A program made the position numbers and the translations under genes. The notes below the pieces were generated by a model. It searched no databases. It was given only the letters and a program-made list of their open reading frames with translations, and was not told the DNA's origin. Positions 12,545-20,716 of a stretch of DNA of 38,746 nt are shown here, piece by piece (positions within the stretch are counted from its first letter, which is position 1; each line of letters begins with the position of its first letter). This DNA is from an uncultured Myxococcales bacterium (lineage in GTDB: Bacteria > Myxococcota_A > UBA9042). Location: contig CAIYWC010000036.1 of the NCBI GenBank assembly GCA_903929795.1, positions 1 through 38,746 of the forward strand. The letters are read 5' to 3'.

Positions 12545-13270
12545 ATGGATGGCAAGGCAAAATGGGCGATGGGACAGGTGCTTGGCTCGCTCCTGCTCGT
12601 GCCGGCCTGCGATAAGCCGCGGGCGTCGGTTGTGCCGCTGCAGATGCCGCCGCCACCCGTGTGTCCAATCCAGACGCCGGACGCGGCAGCAAAGGCCGTC
12701 GATCGGATGCGCGAGGCAATCCTCGCAGAACTGGCGCTGCAGCCGGGGATGCAGGCCGGCGACATCGGCACGGGCGGCGGCTGGTTCACGGTGCGCGTGG
12801 CGCGCGCGGTGGGCAAGTCGGGCCGTGTGTTCGGCACGGACATCGACGCGGCGACGTTGGAGGGCCTTCGCAATGCACCGGCCTTGGGCGAGGACGCCGC
12901 GCCCATTCGGCTGACGCAGGTGACCGCAGAACGCGAAACGGGACTTGACGATCTGCCAGCAAACAGCTTGGATTTGCTGCTGATGATTGACTCGCTGTGC
13001 TTTGACTCGCGCGTACCGCAAGCGACCAACATCGCCTACCTGCAGCGGTTTTTGCGGCTGCTCAAGCCCGGCGGGCGGCTGGTGCACCACATGGACTGCA
13101 CGTGCCGCACCCGCGTCGCGGATGTGGAGGCCCTGTTTGCCGCAGCGGGATTCGCATTGCCGAACGGGCGCAAGACGCTGCGCTGCGAGGCCGTGTCCGC
13201 GCAGGCGTGCCCGACCGCGGAGGCGCAGGAGCGCGCGCGCTTTCTCGGCGTGTTTCGCAAGGCGCGCTGA
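12545..13270 (+). CDS. SAM-dependent methyltransferase-like protein with lipoprotein-type signal
   Basis: A 241-residue class I methyltransferase fold. Motif I is AGDIGTGGGWFTVRVA (about 72-87) and the acidic end of strand 2 is FGTDID; a later strand is RLVHHMD. This matches a family of predicted methyltransferases (COG4798-like) in which N-terminal signals are also found. Residues 1-24 look like an export signal with a lipobox-like LLLVPAC. Pro at -2 is unusual, so a plain signal peptide or none remains possible. If exported, the protein would lie outside the SAM-containing cytoplasm, so a true methyltransferase role is uncertain. ATG 12545 has GGAAGGAG 6 nt upstream. It is the first gene of a plus-strand run; the porin follows after 48 bp. 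Confidence 0.75.
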   Translation: MDGKAKWAMGQVLGSLLLVPACDKPRASVVPLQMPPPPVCPIQTPDAAAKAVDRMREAILAELALQPGMQAGDIGTGGGWFTVRVARAVGKSGRVFGTDIDAATLEGLRNAPALGEDAAPIRLTQVTAERETGLDDLPANSLDLLLMIDSLCFDSRVPQATNIAYLQRFLRLLKPGGRLVHHMDCTCRTRVADVEALFAAAGFALPNGRKTLRCEAVSAQACPTAEAQERARFLGVFRKAR

Positions 13271-13318
13271 CCGCAACGGCAACTGGACGCGCCCGCGGAT
13301 TGCCCTTAAGGTCGACGC

Positions 13319-14497
13319 ATGAAGCGGACCCTGCCCCTGTTGCTGCTGACGTTTTGGGCCTCGCCGGCTTGGACGCAGACGCCGGACGAGACGGTCGCCC
13401 TGCCGCACGAGCTGACGACCGGCTCCGGTGACGCTTTTGGCGAAGAAGACGCGACGCCGATGGGCATCCGGGCGCTGTTGCAGACGCGCTACGGGCAGAC
13501 GTGGACGACGTCGGCGCGCGCGAGCGAGCAGGCGCTGGCGCAAGCGGCGGATGGCTGGACCGTCGAGCGCGCGTTCGTGCGCCTCGCCGCCAAGCCGACG
13601 AACTGGCTGAGCGGCAAAGTCCTGTTGGATTTCGCGTCGCTGCGCACCGGTAACGCGGTCCAGACGGTCAAGCTGGCCTACGTCGAGGTCGATCCGGTGG
13701 CGCGTGTCCGCGTGACTGCCGGCCTGTTCAAGCGCTCGTATTCCCTGCTGGAATTGCTGCCGATCGCCGAGTATGAATTCGCCGATACCGGCCTCGCCGA
13801 CACGCTGATCCAGGACACCGGCTTTGGCGGCCGCGACATGGGCGCGATGGTGACGTTTCAGCCGCTGCCCAAGAAGAAGTGGCTCAAGGTCTTTGTCGGT
13901 GCGTTCCAGGGCGGGCACATCGCGACGGATGCGCGGCCGGATGGGCTGCTGACCGGGCGGCTGGAATCCAGGCCGATCAAGCACTTGCACCTTGGGGCGG
14001 ACGTCGCGTGGCGGCGGGTGCAGACCGCGCCGAACCTCGTGCCGGTCGATGGACCGCAGGACGCGGGCGTGGCGTGGAGCGCGGACGCGATGCTGGAATA
14101 CGAGACCTGGGACGTGCGCGCGGAAGTGCTCGGCGGCGATCGGACCGACGTGCTGCACCGCTTCAACCCGGATTTTGCGGCAAATGCCAAGACCTTTCTC
14201 GGCGGTTGGCTGCTGGGCGTGTACCGCATTCCGATTGGCTCGGCCGTGCTGATGCCGGGCGCGCGGGTGGAATGGCTGGACACGGACCGCGAGCACCCGG
14301 TCGGCAACCACGTCCAGGTCTCCGGCGCGGTCAACGTCGACTTCGCCGGGCGGCTGCGGCTGCTTGTCGACCTGACCAAGCAATGGGCGGAGGCGAACTC
14401 CATGCCAGTCGGCGTGACGCCCAACAGCGACGCGCTCGGCACGATTCACGACACGTCGTACTGGCGTTTCGTGACGCAGCTGCAGGTGCGGCTGTAG
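13319..14497 (+). CDS. OprO/OprP-type phosphate-selective porin family protein
   Basis: A 392-residue outer-membrane beta-barrel candidate. The N terminus is a Sec signal peptide (KRTLPLLLLTFWASPAWT) cleaved near residue 19. An acidic stretch follows, then alternating amphipathic strands typical of porin O/P: LQTRYGQTWTT, ERAFVRLAAKPTNWLSGKV, FKRSYSLLELLPIAEYEF. The last residues (FVTQLQVRL) form a final strand. The family includes phosphate- and polyphosphate-selective trimeric porins, but many relatives have other or unknown substrates, so no substrate is assigned. ATG 13319 has TAAGG about 8 nt before it. The next gene begins 9 bp after the stop, so they are probably co-transcribed. Confidence 0.75.
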   Translation: MKRTLPLLLLTFWASPAWTQTPDETVALPHELTTGSGDAFGEEDATPMGIRALLQTRYGQTWTTSARASEQALAQAADGWTVERAFVRLAAKPTNWLSGKVLLDFASLRTGNAVQTVKLAYVEVDPVARVRVTAGLFKRSYSLLELLPIAEYEFADTGLADTLIQDTGFGGRDMGAMVTFQPLPKKKWLKVFVGAFQGGHIATDARPDGLLTGRLESRPIKHLHLGADVAWRRVQTAPNLVPVDGPQDAGVAWSADAMLEYETWDVRAEVLGGDRTDVLHRFNPDFAANAKTFLGGWLLGVYRIPIGSAVLMPGARVEWLDTDREHPVGNHVQVSGAVNVDFAGRLRLLVDLTKQWAEANSMPVGVTPNSDALGTIHDTSYWRFVTQLQVRL

Positions 14498-14506
14498 CGA
14501 CACCCG

Positions 14507-14941
14507 ATGGACCTGCACGCTTACAACCTGCCGTCGCGCGTCATGCTGGGCCTGCTCGTGCTGGCGGGCTACATGGCGCTGGCGAACACGGTGCAGCAGC
14601 TGTACCCGTTCTCGGTTTTTGACATGTACGCCCACGCGGCGACCTCGGCGAGCCGCATCGGTGTGCGCGCGGCGTCCGGTGAGCTGAGCGAGGTCTCGGC
14701 GTGGACGCACTGGCGCTGCGACAGGCCGATCGACCTGCAGGGCGTGCCGGATCACGCGGCGCGCTCGCCATACAGCATCCCGTACCGCGATCGCGAGGCG
14801 CAGGAGTGGCTGCTCGGGCATCAGGGCAACGGCGGCGAGCCGGTCGACGTCGTGCGGCACATCTGGTGGCTGCAACCGGCGCCGGGCCAAGCCGAGATCG
14901 AGGATCGCGTGCTGCTGCGCTGCCAGGCGGTGCGGCGATGA
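14507..14941 (+). CDS. Small membrane-anchored protein coupled to the HTTM-like gene
   Basis: A 144-residue protein of unrecognised family. Residues about 12-30 (RVMLGLLVLAGYMALANTV) form a single membrane helix or uncleaved signal anchor. The rest, about 110 residues, is a soluble domain probably outside the membrane, with two Cys (WRCDRP and LLRCQA) that could pair. It begins 9 bp after the porin gene and overlaps the next gene by 4 bp (ATGA at 14938-14941), so the two products are likely made together and may form a complex. Codon use is like the neighbours. No function is proposed from sequence alone. Confidence 0.72.
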   Translation: MDLHAYNLPSRVMLGLLVLAGYMALANTVQQLYPFSVFDMYAHAATSASRIGVRAASGELSEVSAWTHWRCDRPIDLQGVPDHAARSPYSIPYRDREAQEWLLGHQGNGGEPVDVVRHIWWLQPAPGQAEIEDRVLLRCQAVRR

Positions 14942-16008
14942 GGAGCGGCGCACTTGGCGGCAGCTTTTGGGACGGCCGTTCGCGCACCGGCTTGCGCGCT
15001 GGCCTCGCCGTCATCGTCGTCAGCAACCTGGTCGGCGCGGCGTCGGACGTCTGGCAGGACCAGCGCGGCCCGTGGTCGCATCCGCTGGCGCCGGACTGGC
15101 TGCTGAACCTCGGCGGCTCGCCGCTGGTGGCGGTGCTGCTGGTCGCGGGCACCGCGGCGATGGTGCAGTTTGCCCGCAAGCCGGGGCAGCTGGCGGCGGG
15201 CGCGCTGCCGCTGGCGGCGATGGCGCTGCTGGTGGAGGCGGACGGCGCGCTGAACGAGGGACCGAAGCGGCATTTCTTTGCCCCGGGGCTGGCGCTGCTG
15301 GGCTGGCTGGCGGGGCTGGCGTTCGCGCGGCTGCTGGCGCGGCACAGCGGGCGGACGCGCGCGGAGCTGGTTGCGTGGCAGGAAATTCACGCGGAGATGG
15401 GCGCCGTGGCGGCGCTGGCGGGCAATTATGTGGACGCCGTGGCGAGCAAGCTGTGGCACGTGGGTCCGGGCTGGGCGAACGACACGACGCTGCGCGCGGT
15501 CATTCTGGCGCACCACCCGTTGGGCGACGGCTCGCTGGCAGGCCAATACGCGCACACAGTGGCGGGGAGCGCGGTGGCCTCGCAAGTGCTTTCCATCGCA
15601 ACGCTTTTTGTCCAAGGCGGCGCGTGTCTGATGCTGCTGGGGCCCCGCTGGCGGCTGGCGGCGGGCTTGGCGGTGTTCGCATTCCACTGCAATGTCGATC
15701 TGCTTGCGGGCATCGGCTATGGCCCGGCGCGGACCCTGCTGCTGCTGTTTTGCCTGCCGTGGCCGCAGGTCTTGCCACGCGTGCTGCACCGCTGGCCGCG
15801 CGCGGTGGCGCTGTTCGCGGTGGCGCCGCCGCTGACGACACCGGTGATTTCGCGTACAACCCTCGTGCGTGCGGGCGCGCTGGCGCTCGCGCTGGTGGGC
15901 GCGACGGTGCTGATCGCCCGCTCGTTGCCGATTCGCAGCTACACCGCGCTGCACCACAGCTACACCGGCGATCGGGCGGGTCCGCGGGCCCAACACCCGC
16001 AGCCGTGA
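14938..16008 (+). CDS. Multi-pass membrane protein, HTTM-domain-like
   Basis: A 356-residue membrane protein with about eight hydrophobic segments, for example LRAGLAVIVVSNLVGA, PLVAVLLVAGTAAMV, AAGALPLAAMALLVEA and LVRAGALALALVGATVLIA. The middle part resembles the HTTM region of vitamin K-dependent gamma-carboxylase relatives: a Tyr..Lys-Leu-Trp segment (NYVDAVASKLWHVG), a following loop with HHPLGDG, a hydrophobic helix, then FAFHCNVDLLAGIGYG, where the family has Phe-His and a glycine-rich turn. The similarity is by pattern only. HTTM proteins in bacteria have no settled function. The start ATG overlaps the upstream stop (ATGA). It is followed by a 30-bp gap and the dehydrogenase gene. 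Confidence 0.68.
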   Translation: MRSGALGGSFWDGRSRTGLRAGLAVIVVSNLVGAASDVWQDQRGPWSHPLAPDWLLNLGGSPLVAVLLVAGTAAMVQFARKPGQLAAGALPLAAMALLVEADGALNEGPKRHFFAPGLALLGWLAGLAFARLLARHSGRTRAELVAWQEIHAEMGAVAALAGNYVDAVASKLWHVGPGWANDTTLRAVILAHHPLGDGSLAGQYAHTVAGSAVASQVLSIATLFVQGGACLMLLGPRWRLAAGLAVFAFHCNVDLLAGIGYGPARTLLLLFCLPWPQVLPRVLHRWPRAVALFAVAPPLTTPVISRTTLVRAGALALALVGATVLIARSLPIRSYTALHHSYTGDRAGPRAQHPQP

Positions 16009-16038
16009 CCGGCGCCATTCGCCAGGAGAAATCGACCG

Positions 16039-16950
16039 ATGTCCTTGATCGCAGAGAAGAAATACGCGCCGATGGCGCCGCAAAAAGTCGCGTTCATCGG
16101 CCTGGGCGTCATGGGCGGGCCGATGGCCGGGCACCTGGCGCGGGCCGGCCATCGCGTGACCGTCTTCAACCGCACGCAGCAGAAAGCCTTGGATTGGCAA
16201 GTGGAATTCGCCAATACGGTCGCGCTGACTCCGGCCGACGCTGCCCACACCGCGAAATTTGTGGCGCTCTGCGTGGGCACCGACGACGACGTGCGGCAGG
16301 TCGTCGCGGGGCCGGATGGCATTCTGGCGAGCGCGCAGCCGGGCACGGTGATCTGCGACCACACGACGACGAGCGCGGCGCTGGCCCGCGAGCTGGCGGC
16401 GCTGTGCGCGGAGCAAGGCGTGGCGTTCCTCGACGCGCCGGTGTCGGGCGGTCAGGCGGGCGCGCAGAACGGTCAGCTGGCGGTGATGGCAGGTGGCGAC
16501 GCGGCGGCGTTCGCGCGGGTGCAGCCGGTCCTGATGGCGTATGCCAAGGCGGCGACGCGGATCGGCGACTCTGGCGCGGGGCAGCTGACCAAGATGGTCA
16601 ACCAGCTGTGCATCGCCGGGCTTGTGCAGGGGCTGGCGGAAGGGCTGGCGTTCGGCCAAAAAGCCGGGCTGCCGATGGCGCTGGTGCTGGACGTGATTGG
16701 CAAAGGCGCGGCGCAGAGCTGGCAGCTGGACAACCGCGGGCGGACGATGCTGGCCGGGCAGTTCGACTTTGGCTTTGCCGTCGACTGGATGCGCAAGGAC
16801 CTGGGGCTTGTGTTTGACGAGGCCGCGCGCGTGCACGCGGACGTGCCGGTGGCGCGGCTTGTCGACACATTTTACGCGCAAATCCAAGCCAACGGCGGCG
16901 CCCGCTGGGACACGAGCGCGCTGATGGCGCGGCTGACCGGCGATCTCTGA
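16039..16950 (+). CDS. NAD(P)-dependent beta-hydroxyacid dehydrogenase (3-hydroxyisobutyrate dehydrogenase family)
   Basis: A 303-residue cytosolic oxidoreductase. The N-terminal Rossmann fold carries GLGVMGGPMAGHL (about 21-33); Asn-Arg-Thr after strand 2 (VFNRTQ) suggests NADP preference, as in family members with Arg at that place. The substrate signature DAPVSGGQAGA and the catalytic Lys in GAGQLTKMVNQ are both present, and an all-helical C-terminal domain follows. Members oxidise 3-hydroxyisobutyrate, tartronate semialdehyde, 2-(hydroxymethyl)glutarate or reduce succinic semialdehyde and glyoxylate; the exact substrate cannot be told. ATG 16039 follows AGGAG. It ends only 1 bp from the stop of the convergent lipoprotein gene. 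Confidence 0.88.
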   Translation: MSLIAEKKYAPMAPQKVAFIGLGVMGGPMAGHLARAGHRVTVFNRTQQKALDWQVEFANTVALTPADAAHTAKFVALCVGTDDDVRQVVAGPDGILASAQPGTVICDHTTTSAALARELAALCAEQGVAFLDAPVSGGQAGAQNGQLAVMAGGDAAAFARVQPVLMAYAKAATRIGDSGAGQLTKMVNQLCIAGLVQGLAEGLAFGQKAGLPMALVLDVIGKGAAQSWQLDNRGRTMLAGQFDFGFAVDWMRKDLGLVFDEAARVHADVPVARLVDTFYAQIQANGGARWDTSALMARLTGDL

Positions 16951-16951
16951 G

Positions 16952-17746
16952 CTATTGCGGGCAGGCGCTGGCGAAATCCGCGCAGCAATCGCCCTTTTTT
17001 GTGCAGAGCGTGTCGCAGTAGCAGTCCAACGTCGGCGCTTGCCCGCCGCAGGCGCCGTAGCAGCTGCCGGTGCTGGCGGGTTTGCAGTCGCCGGGGCATG
17101 TGGTTGGCGTCTCGTTCGCCTCGCAGACGCCGTCGCCGCAGCCGCCCAGGCAAATTGGATAGCAGGTCACGAGCGCAAAGGCGGTCGCGTCGTCGCTTGA
17201 ATTGCTCTCGCATCCCGCGATGCAGCCCTGCCCGCCGCCGCACGCGATGGCGCACTGGACCCACGCCGTCACGTCCGCGATGCAGGTCGAATACGTCAGG
17301 CACATCAGCGTCTGCGTGGGGCAATGCGCCTGGAAGCAGCTCTGGTTGGGCAGGAGGTCGGACGGCTGCACGCTGTCGTCTGGCAGCACTTCCGCTTGGG
17401 CGTCAGGCACATCCGCGCCGCCGTCGACCAGCGAGCCGTCGGTCGTCGGCTTTTGGTCGGGAAAGCTGCCGTCGCCGACGATCATCGCGTCGGTCGGCGG
17501 GTTCACCGTCTCGCAGGCGGACACGCTCCCGCCGTTGCCGCTGGGCCCGCTCAGCACGCAGACTTGCGGGGCCATGCACAGCTGAAACGGCGTCCACTGG
17601 CCGTTTTGCGCGTTGCACGTCATGCGGCGGGTGTTCGTGTCGTCGCACTGCTCCACGTCCGTCGTCGGATCGCAGGCGGTCGCCGCGATTTGCTGCGGCG
17701 TCGCCTTGCACGCCGTCAGCGCAAACAACACGATGAGATAACGCAT
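16952..17746 (-). CDS. Lipoprotein with a somatomedin-B-like domain
   Basis: A 264-residue surface lipoprotein. The signal is very short (MRYLIVLFALTAC) with the lipid Cys at about residue 13. The mature part is Cys rich: an N-terminal four-Cys segment, an Asp/Pro/Val-rich linker, a four-Cys region (CFQAHCPTQTLMC), then CGDGVCEANETPTTCPGDC, a short Cys motif common in extracellular proteins of myxobacteria. Last comes a somatomedin-B-like domain at about 228-264 with the order CYGACG, CYCDTLCTKKGDCCADF and a final Cys, matching the eight-Cys knot except in detail. SMB domains mediate protein binding in animals; the role here is unknown. ATG 17746 has GGAGG 7 nt upstream; a longer frame start at 17779 would spoil the signal peptide. 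Confidence 0.82.
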   Translation of the reverse strand: MRYLIVLFALTACKATPQQIAATACDPTTDVEQCDDTNTRRMTCNAQNGQWTPFQLCMAPQVCVLSGPSGNGGSVSACETVNPPTDAMIVGDGSFPDQKPTTDGSLVDGGADVPDAQAEVLPDDSVQPSDLLPNQSCFQAHCPTQTLMCLTYSTCIADVTAWVQCAIACGGGQGCIAGCESNSSDDATAFALVTCYPICLGGCGDGVCEANETPTTCPGDCKPASTGSCYGACGGQAPTLDCYCDTLCTKKGDCCADFASACPQ

Positions 17747-17874
17747 GAAGGGCCTCCGAGTCCGCGTATTCGCTGGCACGCCGCGGTTCAGTATGGCAGA
17801 CTACCGCGCCGCCGGCTCGCTCGCCATGGCAAGTGCACCGTCGCGGCTTCACGCACCCGTTCGCTCAAGGTCTG

Positions 17875-18807
17875 ATGGAATCCTTCGCCCAGAACCCGTC
17901 GCAGCTGCACGCCCAGTCGCACCTCCAAGCGCTGGAAGACGAAAGCATATTCATCATGCGCGAGGTCGCGGCCGAGTTCGAGCGGCCGTGTCTGCTGTTT
18001 TCGGGCGGCAAGGACAGCATCGTCATGCTACGGCTGGCGGAAAAGGCGTTTCGACCGGGCAAATTTCCCTTTCCGCTCATGCACATCGACACCGGGCACA
18101 ACTTCCCGGAGGTTATCGCATTTCGCGACTACCGCGCGGCGCAGCTCGGCGAGCGGCTCATCGTGCGGTCGGTGGAGGACAGCATCAAGGCTGGGCGCAT
18201 CGTCGAGCGACCGGGCCAGGACAACTCCCGCAACCGGATGCAGATCCCGACCTTGCTGGACGGCATCGCGGAATTCCGCTTCGACGCAGTGTTCGGCGGC
18301 GCGCGGCGCGACGAGGAGAAGGCGCGCGCCAAGGAGCGCATCTACTCGTTTCGCGACAGCCACGGGCAGTGGGATCCGAAAAACCAGCGGCCGGAGCTGT
18401 GGAATTTGTACAACGGCCGAATCCACAAGGGCGAGCACATCCGCGTGTTTCCGATCTCCAACTGGACCGAACTGGACATCTGGCAGTACATCGCCACGGA
18501 ACAACTTGAAATTCCAAGCATTTATTACGCGCACCGCCGGCCAATCGTGATCCGCAATGGTCTTGTGCTGCCGATCTCCGACCTGCTGCCCGCGCTGCCG
18601 GACGAGACGGTGGAGGAGCGCACGGTGCGCTTTCGGACGGTCGGCGACGCGACGTGTACGGCGTGCGTGGAATCCCCCGCCGCGACGCCGTGGCAGGTCA
18701 TCGAGGAGACCGCCGTGACGCGGATTACCGAGCGCGGCGCCACGCGCGTCGACGACAAGGTGAGCGAAGCGTCGATGGAAGACCGCAAACGTGCGGGGTA
18801 TTTTTGA
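17875..18807 (+). CDS. cysD: Sulfate adenylyltransferase subunit 2 (ATP sulfurylase, CysD)
   Basis: A 310-residue protein that, with CysN, makes adenosine 5'-phosphosulfate from ATP and sulfate, the first step of sulfate assimilation. The PP-loop is LLFSGGKDSIVML. Other CysD landmarks are HIDTGHNFPEV, FGGARRDEEKARAKERIYSFRD, WDPKNQRPELWNLYNG, FPISNWTELDIWQYI and the C-terminal MEDRKRAGYF, all in the right order and near the usual length of about 300. ATG 17875 has AAGG just upstream and gives the family N terminus, where the leading helix contains LEDESIFIMREVAAEFE. The open frame back to 17833 is not needed. It is followed by cysN after a 157-bp gap, longer than the usual near-overlap. Confidence 0.96.
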   Translation: MESFAQNPSQLHAQSHLQALEDESIFIMREVAAEFERPCLLFSGGKDSIVMLRLAEKAFRPGKFPFPLMHIDTGHNFPEVIAFRDYRAAQLGERLIVRSVEDSIKAGRIVERPGQDNSRNRMQIPTLLDGIAEFRFDAVFGGARRDEEKARAKERIYSFRDSHGQWDPKNQRPELWNLYNGRIHKGEHIRVFPISNWTELDIWQYIATEQLEIPSIYYAHRRPIVIRNGLVLPISDLLPALPDETVEERTVRFRTVGDATCTACVESPAATPWQVIEETAVTRITERGATRVDDKVSEASMEDRKRAGYF

Positions 18808-18914
18808 CCTGCGTGGAGGCGAGCGCGACGGAGCAGATTTCGGAACGCTCGCGTCTTTCAGCGCACTCGTCGCGAAAAACGGCGCCGCGCTTCGAGTCGC
18901 TTGAGGCGCGCGTT

Positions 18915-18930
18915 TCGCCCTTCCGGGCGA
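18915..18930 (+). other. Hairpin in the cysD-cysN gap
   Basis: TCGCCC (18915-18920) and GGGCGA (18925-18930) are a perfect 6-bp inverted repeat around a TTCC loop. It sits about 20 bases before the cysN ribosome-binding site and has no T run, so it is not a simple terminator. It could slow decay or affect cysN translation; that is inference. Confidence 0.35.
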
Positions 18931-18951
18931 GCGCTTGCGCCGGAAGTCTTT

Positions 18952-18958
18952 GAGGAGG
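18952..18958 (+). promoter_or_regulatory. cysN: Strong Shine-Dalgarno deciding the TTG start of cysN
   Basis: GAGGAGG lies 6 nt before TTG 18965. That start gives the family N terminus (LDLLRFSTAGSVDDGKS); no ATG is found in this place, so a TTG start is well supported. Confidence 0.7.
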
Positions 18959-18964
18959 CCGAGT

Positions 18965-20716
18965 TTGGATCTGCTGCGTTTTTCCACTGCTGGCTCCGTT
19001 GACGACGGCAAGTCCACGCTGATTGGCCGCTTGCTCTTTGATTCCAAAGGCGTTTTTGAGGACCAGCTCGAAGCCGCTGAGCGCTCGACCGTCAACCGTT
19101 CGGCCGGGCCGATCGACCTGTCGCTGCTGACCGACGGCCTGCGGGCGGAGCGCGAACAAGGGATCACGATCGACGTGGCTTATCGCTATTTCGCGACGCC
19201 TAAACGCAAATTCATCATCGCAGATACGCCCGGCCACGAGCAGTACACGCGCAACATGGCGACCGGCGCGTCGACGGCGGACCTGGCGATTATCCTCATC
19301 GACGCCCGCTACGGCGCGCTCGTGCAGTCGCGGCGGCACACGATTATCGCGTCGCTGCTGCGGATTCCCCAGATCGTCATCGCGGTGAACAAGATGGATC
19401 TGGTCGGCTTTTCTCAGGCGCGTTTCGACGAAATCCAACGCGATTTCAAGCCATTCGTCGACCAGATGGGCTTCACCGGCGTGCAGTGGATTCCGCTTTC
19501 GGCGCTGAGCGGCGACAACGTGGTGACCCCCAGCGCGGTCGCGCCGTGGTACACCGGGCCGAGCCTGCTGGAACATCTGGAAACTGTGGAGATTGCGCCG
19601 ATCGACGTGCGCGACGACTTCCGCTTTCCGGTGCAGTTCGTCATCCGCCCGAACCTGAATTTCCGCGGTTTCGCGGGGCTGCTGGCGGCGGGCACGCTTA
19701 AGGTCGGCGACGAGGTGCTCGCGCTGCCCGCGGGTACGCGCAGCAAGGTCAAGCAAATCCATACGCACGACGCGGACTTGGCAGTGGTGTCGGCGCCGCG
19801 GTGCGTGACCGTGCTGCTCGAGGACGAGATCGACGTCTCGCGCGGCGACATGCTCGTGCACCCGCAGCGCATGCCGTGGGTCAAGCGCGACTTCGACGCG
19901 CGGCTGGTGTGGATGGACGCGACGCCGCTGGACGTGACGCGGCCGTACCTCATCAAGCACACGACGCGGACGGTGCGGGTCAAGATTGCGCAGCTGCTGT
20001 ACCGCATCGACACGAACACGCTGGAGCACGTGCCGGCGACGACGCAACAGCTCAATGAAATCAGCCGGGTGCGCATCTCGGCGGCGCAGGCGCTGTACCT
20101 CGACAGCTATGACGCGAACCGGACGACGGGCAGCTTCATCCTGATCGACCCGCTGACCAACGCGACGGTCGCCGCGGGCATGGTCGTCGCGGACCAGCCG
20201 GGCGAGGACCAGGGCGTCGCGACGCTGAGCCGCATCGATCGCGCGGCCCGCGAGGCGCACAACGGCCACCGCGCGCAGGCGATCCTGCTGGCGGGCACGA
20301 GCCGCGACGCGCAGAGCCAGTTTGCCCACGCGCTGGAGACACGCCTGTTCCACCGCGGCGCGCAAGTGCTTGTACTGGATAGTGAAAGTGCCAAGGGCGA
20401 CGTGGCCGTGCTGACGGCAACCGTGCGGCTACTGCTGGGCGCGGGCCTCGTGGCGCTCATCGACCTGCCGCTGGACAAACGCGCGGAGCGCGACGCGCTG
20501 CGCCGCAGCCTGGGCGCGGACGACGTGGTGGAAATGCTGATCGAAGCGCCTGAATTTACGGCGAATAGCGATTTCCAGCGGCCCGTGCTGGCGGATTGCA
20601 CGATCGGGCTGCGCCGCGGCGGGCTGGACGCAGCGACCGCGCAGGCCGTGACCTGGCTGGCGGATCACGGGCTGTTCGGCACGCACCGGGTGGTGAGCCC
20701 GGGCGCGGGGATCTAG
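18965..20716 (+). CDS. cysN: Sulfate adenylyltransferase subunit 1 (CysN) with degenerate APS-kinase tail
   Basis: A 583-residue CysNC-type protein. Residues 1-430 are CysN, the GTPase that drives ATP sulfurylase: Walker A GSVDDGKST (10-18), switch region EREQGITIDVAYRYF, DTPGHEQYTRNM, and NKMD, followed by EF-Tu-like beta-barrels. Residues about 435-583 align with CysC (APS kinase), but the P-loop GxSGxGKS is replaced by GTSRDAQS (444-451): Lys is Gln450 and two Gly are Arg447 and Ala449. The later CysC landmark RAERDALRRSLG is still present (family form RAERDxVR), so the fold seems kept while ATP binding is lost. The tail therefore probably cannot make PAPS; a structural or regulatory role is inference. 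It starts with TTG after GAGGAGG and ends with TAG. Confidence 0.93.
   Translation: MDLLRFSTAGSVDDGKSTLIGRLLFDSKGVFEDQLEAAERSTVNRSAGPIDLSLLTDGLRAEREQGITIDVAYRYFATPKRKFIIADTPGHEQYTRNMATGASTADLAIILIDARYGALVQSRRHTIIASLLRIPQIVIAVNKMDLVGFSQARFDEIQRDFKPFVDQMGFTGVQWIPLSALSGDNVVTPSAVAPWYTGPSLLEHLETVEIAPIDVRDDFRFPVQFVIRPNLNFRGFAGLLAAGTLKVGDEVLALPAGTRSKVKQIHTHDADLAVVSAPRCVTVLLEDEIDVSRGDMLVHPQRMPWVKRDFDARLVWMDATPLDVTRPYLIKHTTRTVRVKIAQLLYRIDTNTLEHVPATTQQLNEISRVRISAAQALYLDSYDANRTTGSFILIDPLTNATVAAGMVVADQPGEDQGVATLSRIDRAAREAHNGHRAQAILLAGTSRDAQSQFAHALETRLFHRGAQVLVLDSESAKGDVAVLTATVRLLLGAGLVALIDLPLDKRAERDALRRSLGADDVVEMLIEAPEFTANSDFQRPVLADCTIGLRRGGLDAATAQAVTWLADHGLFGTHRVVSPGAGI

Noticed and set aside
18808..18964. 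A separate small gene between cysD and cysN
   Set aside because: No frame with a credible start and ribosome-binding site was found in the gap.
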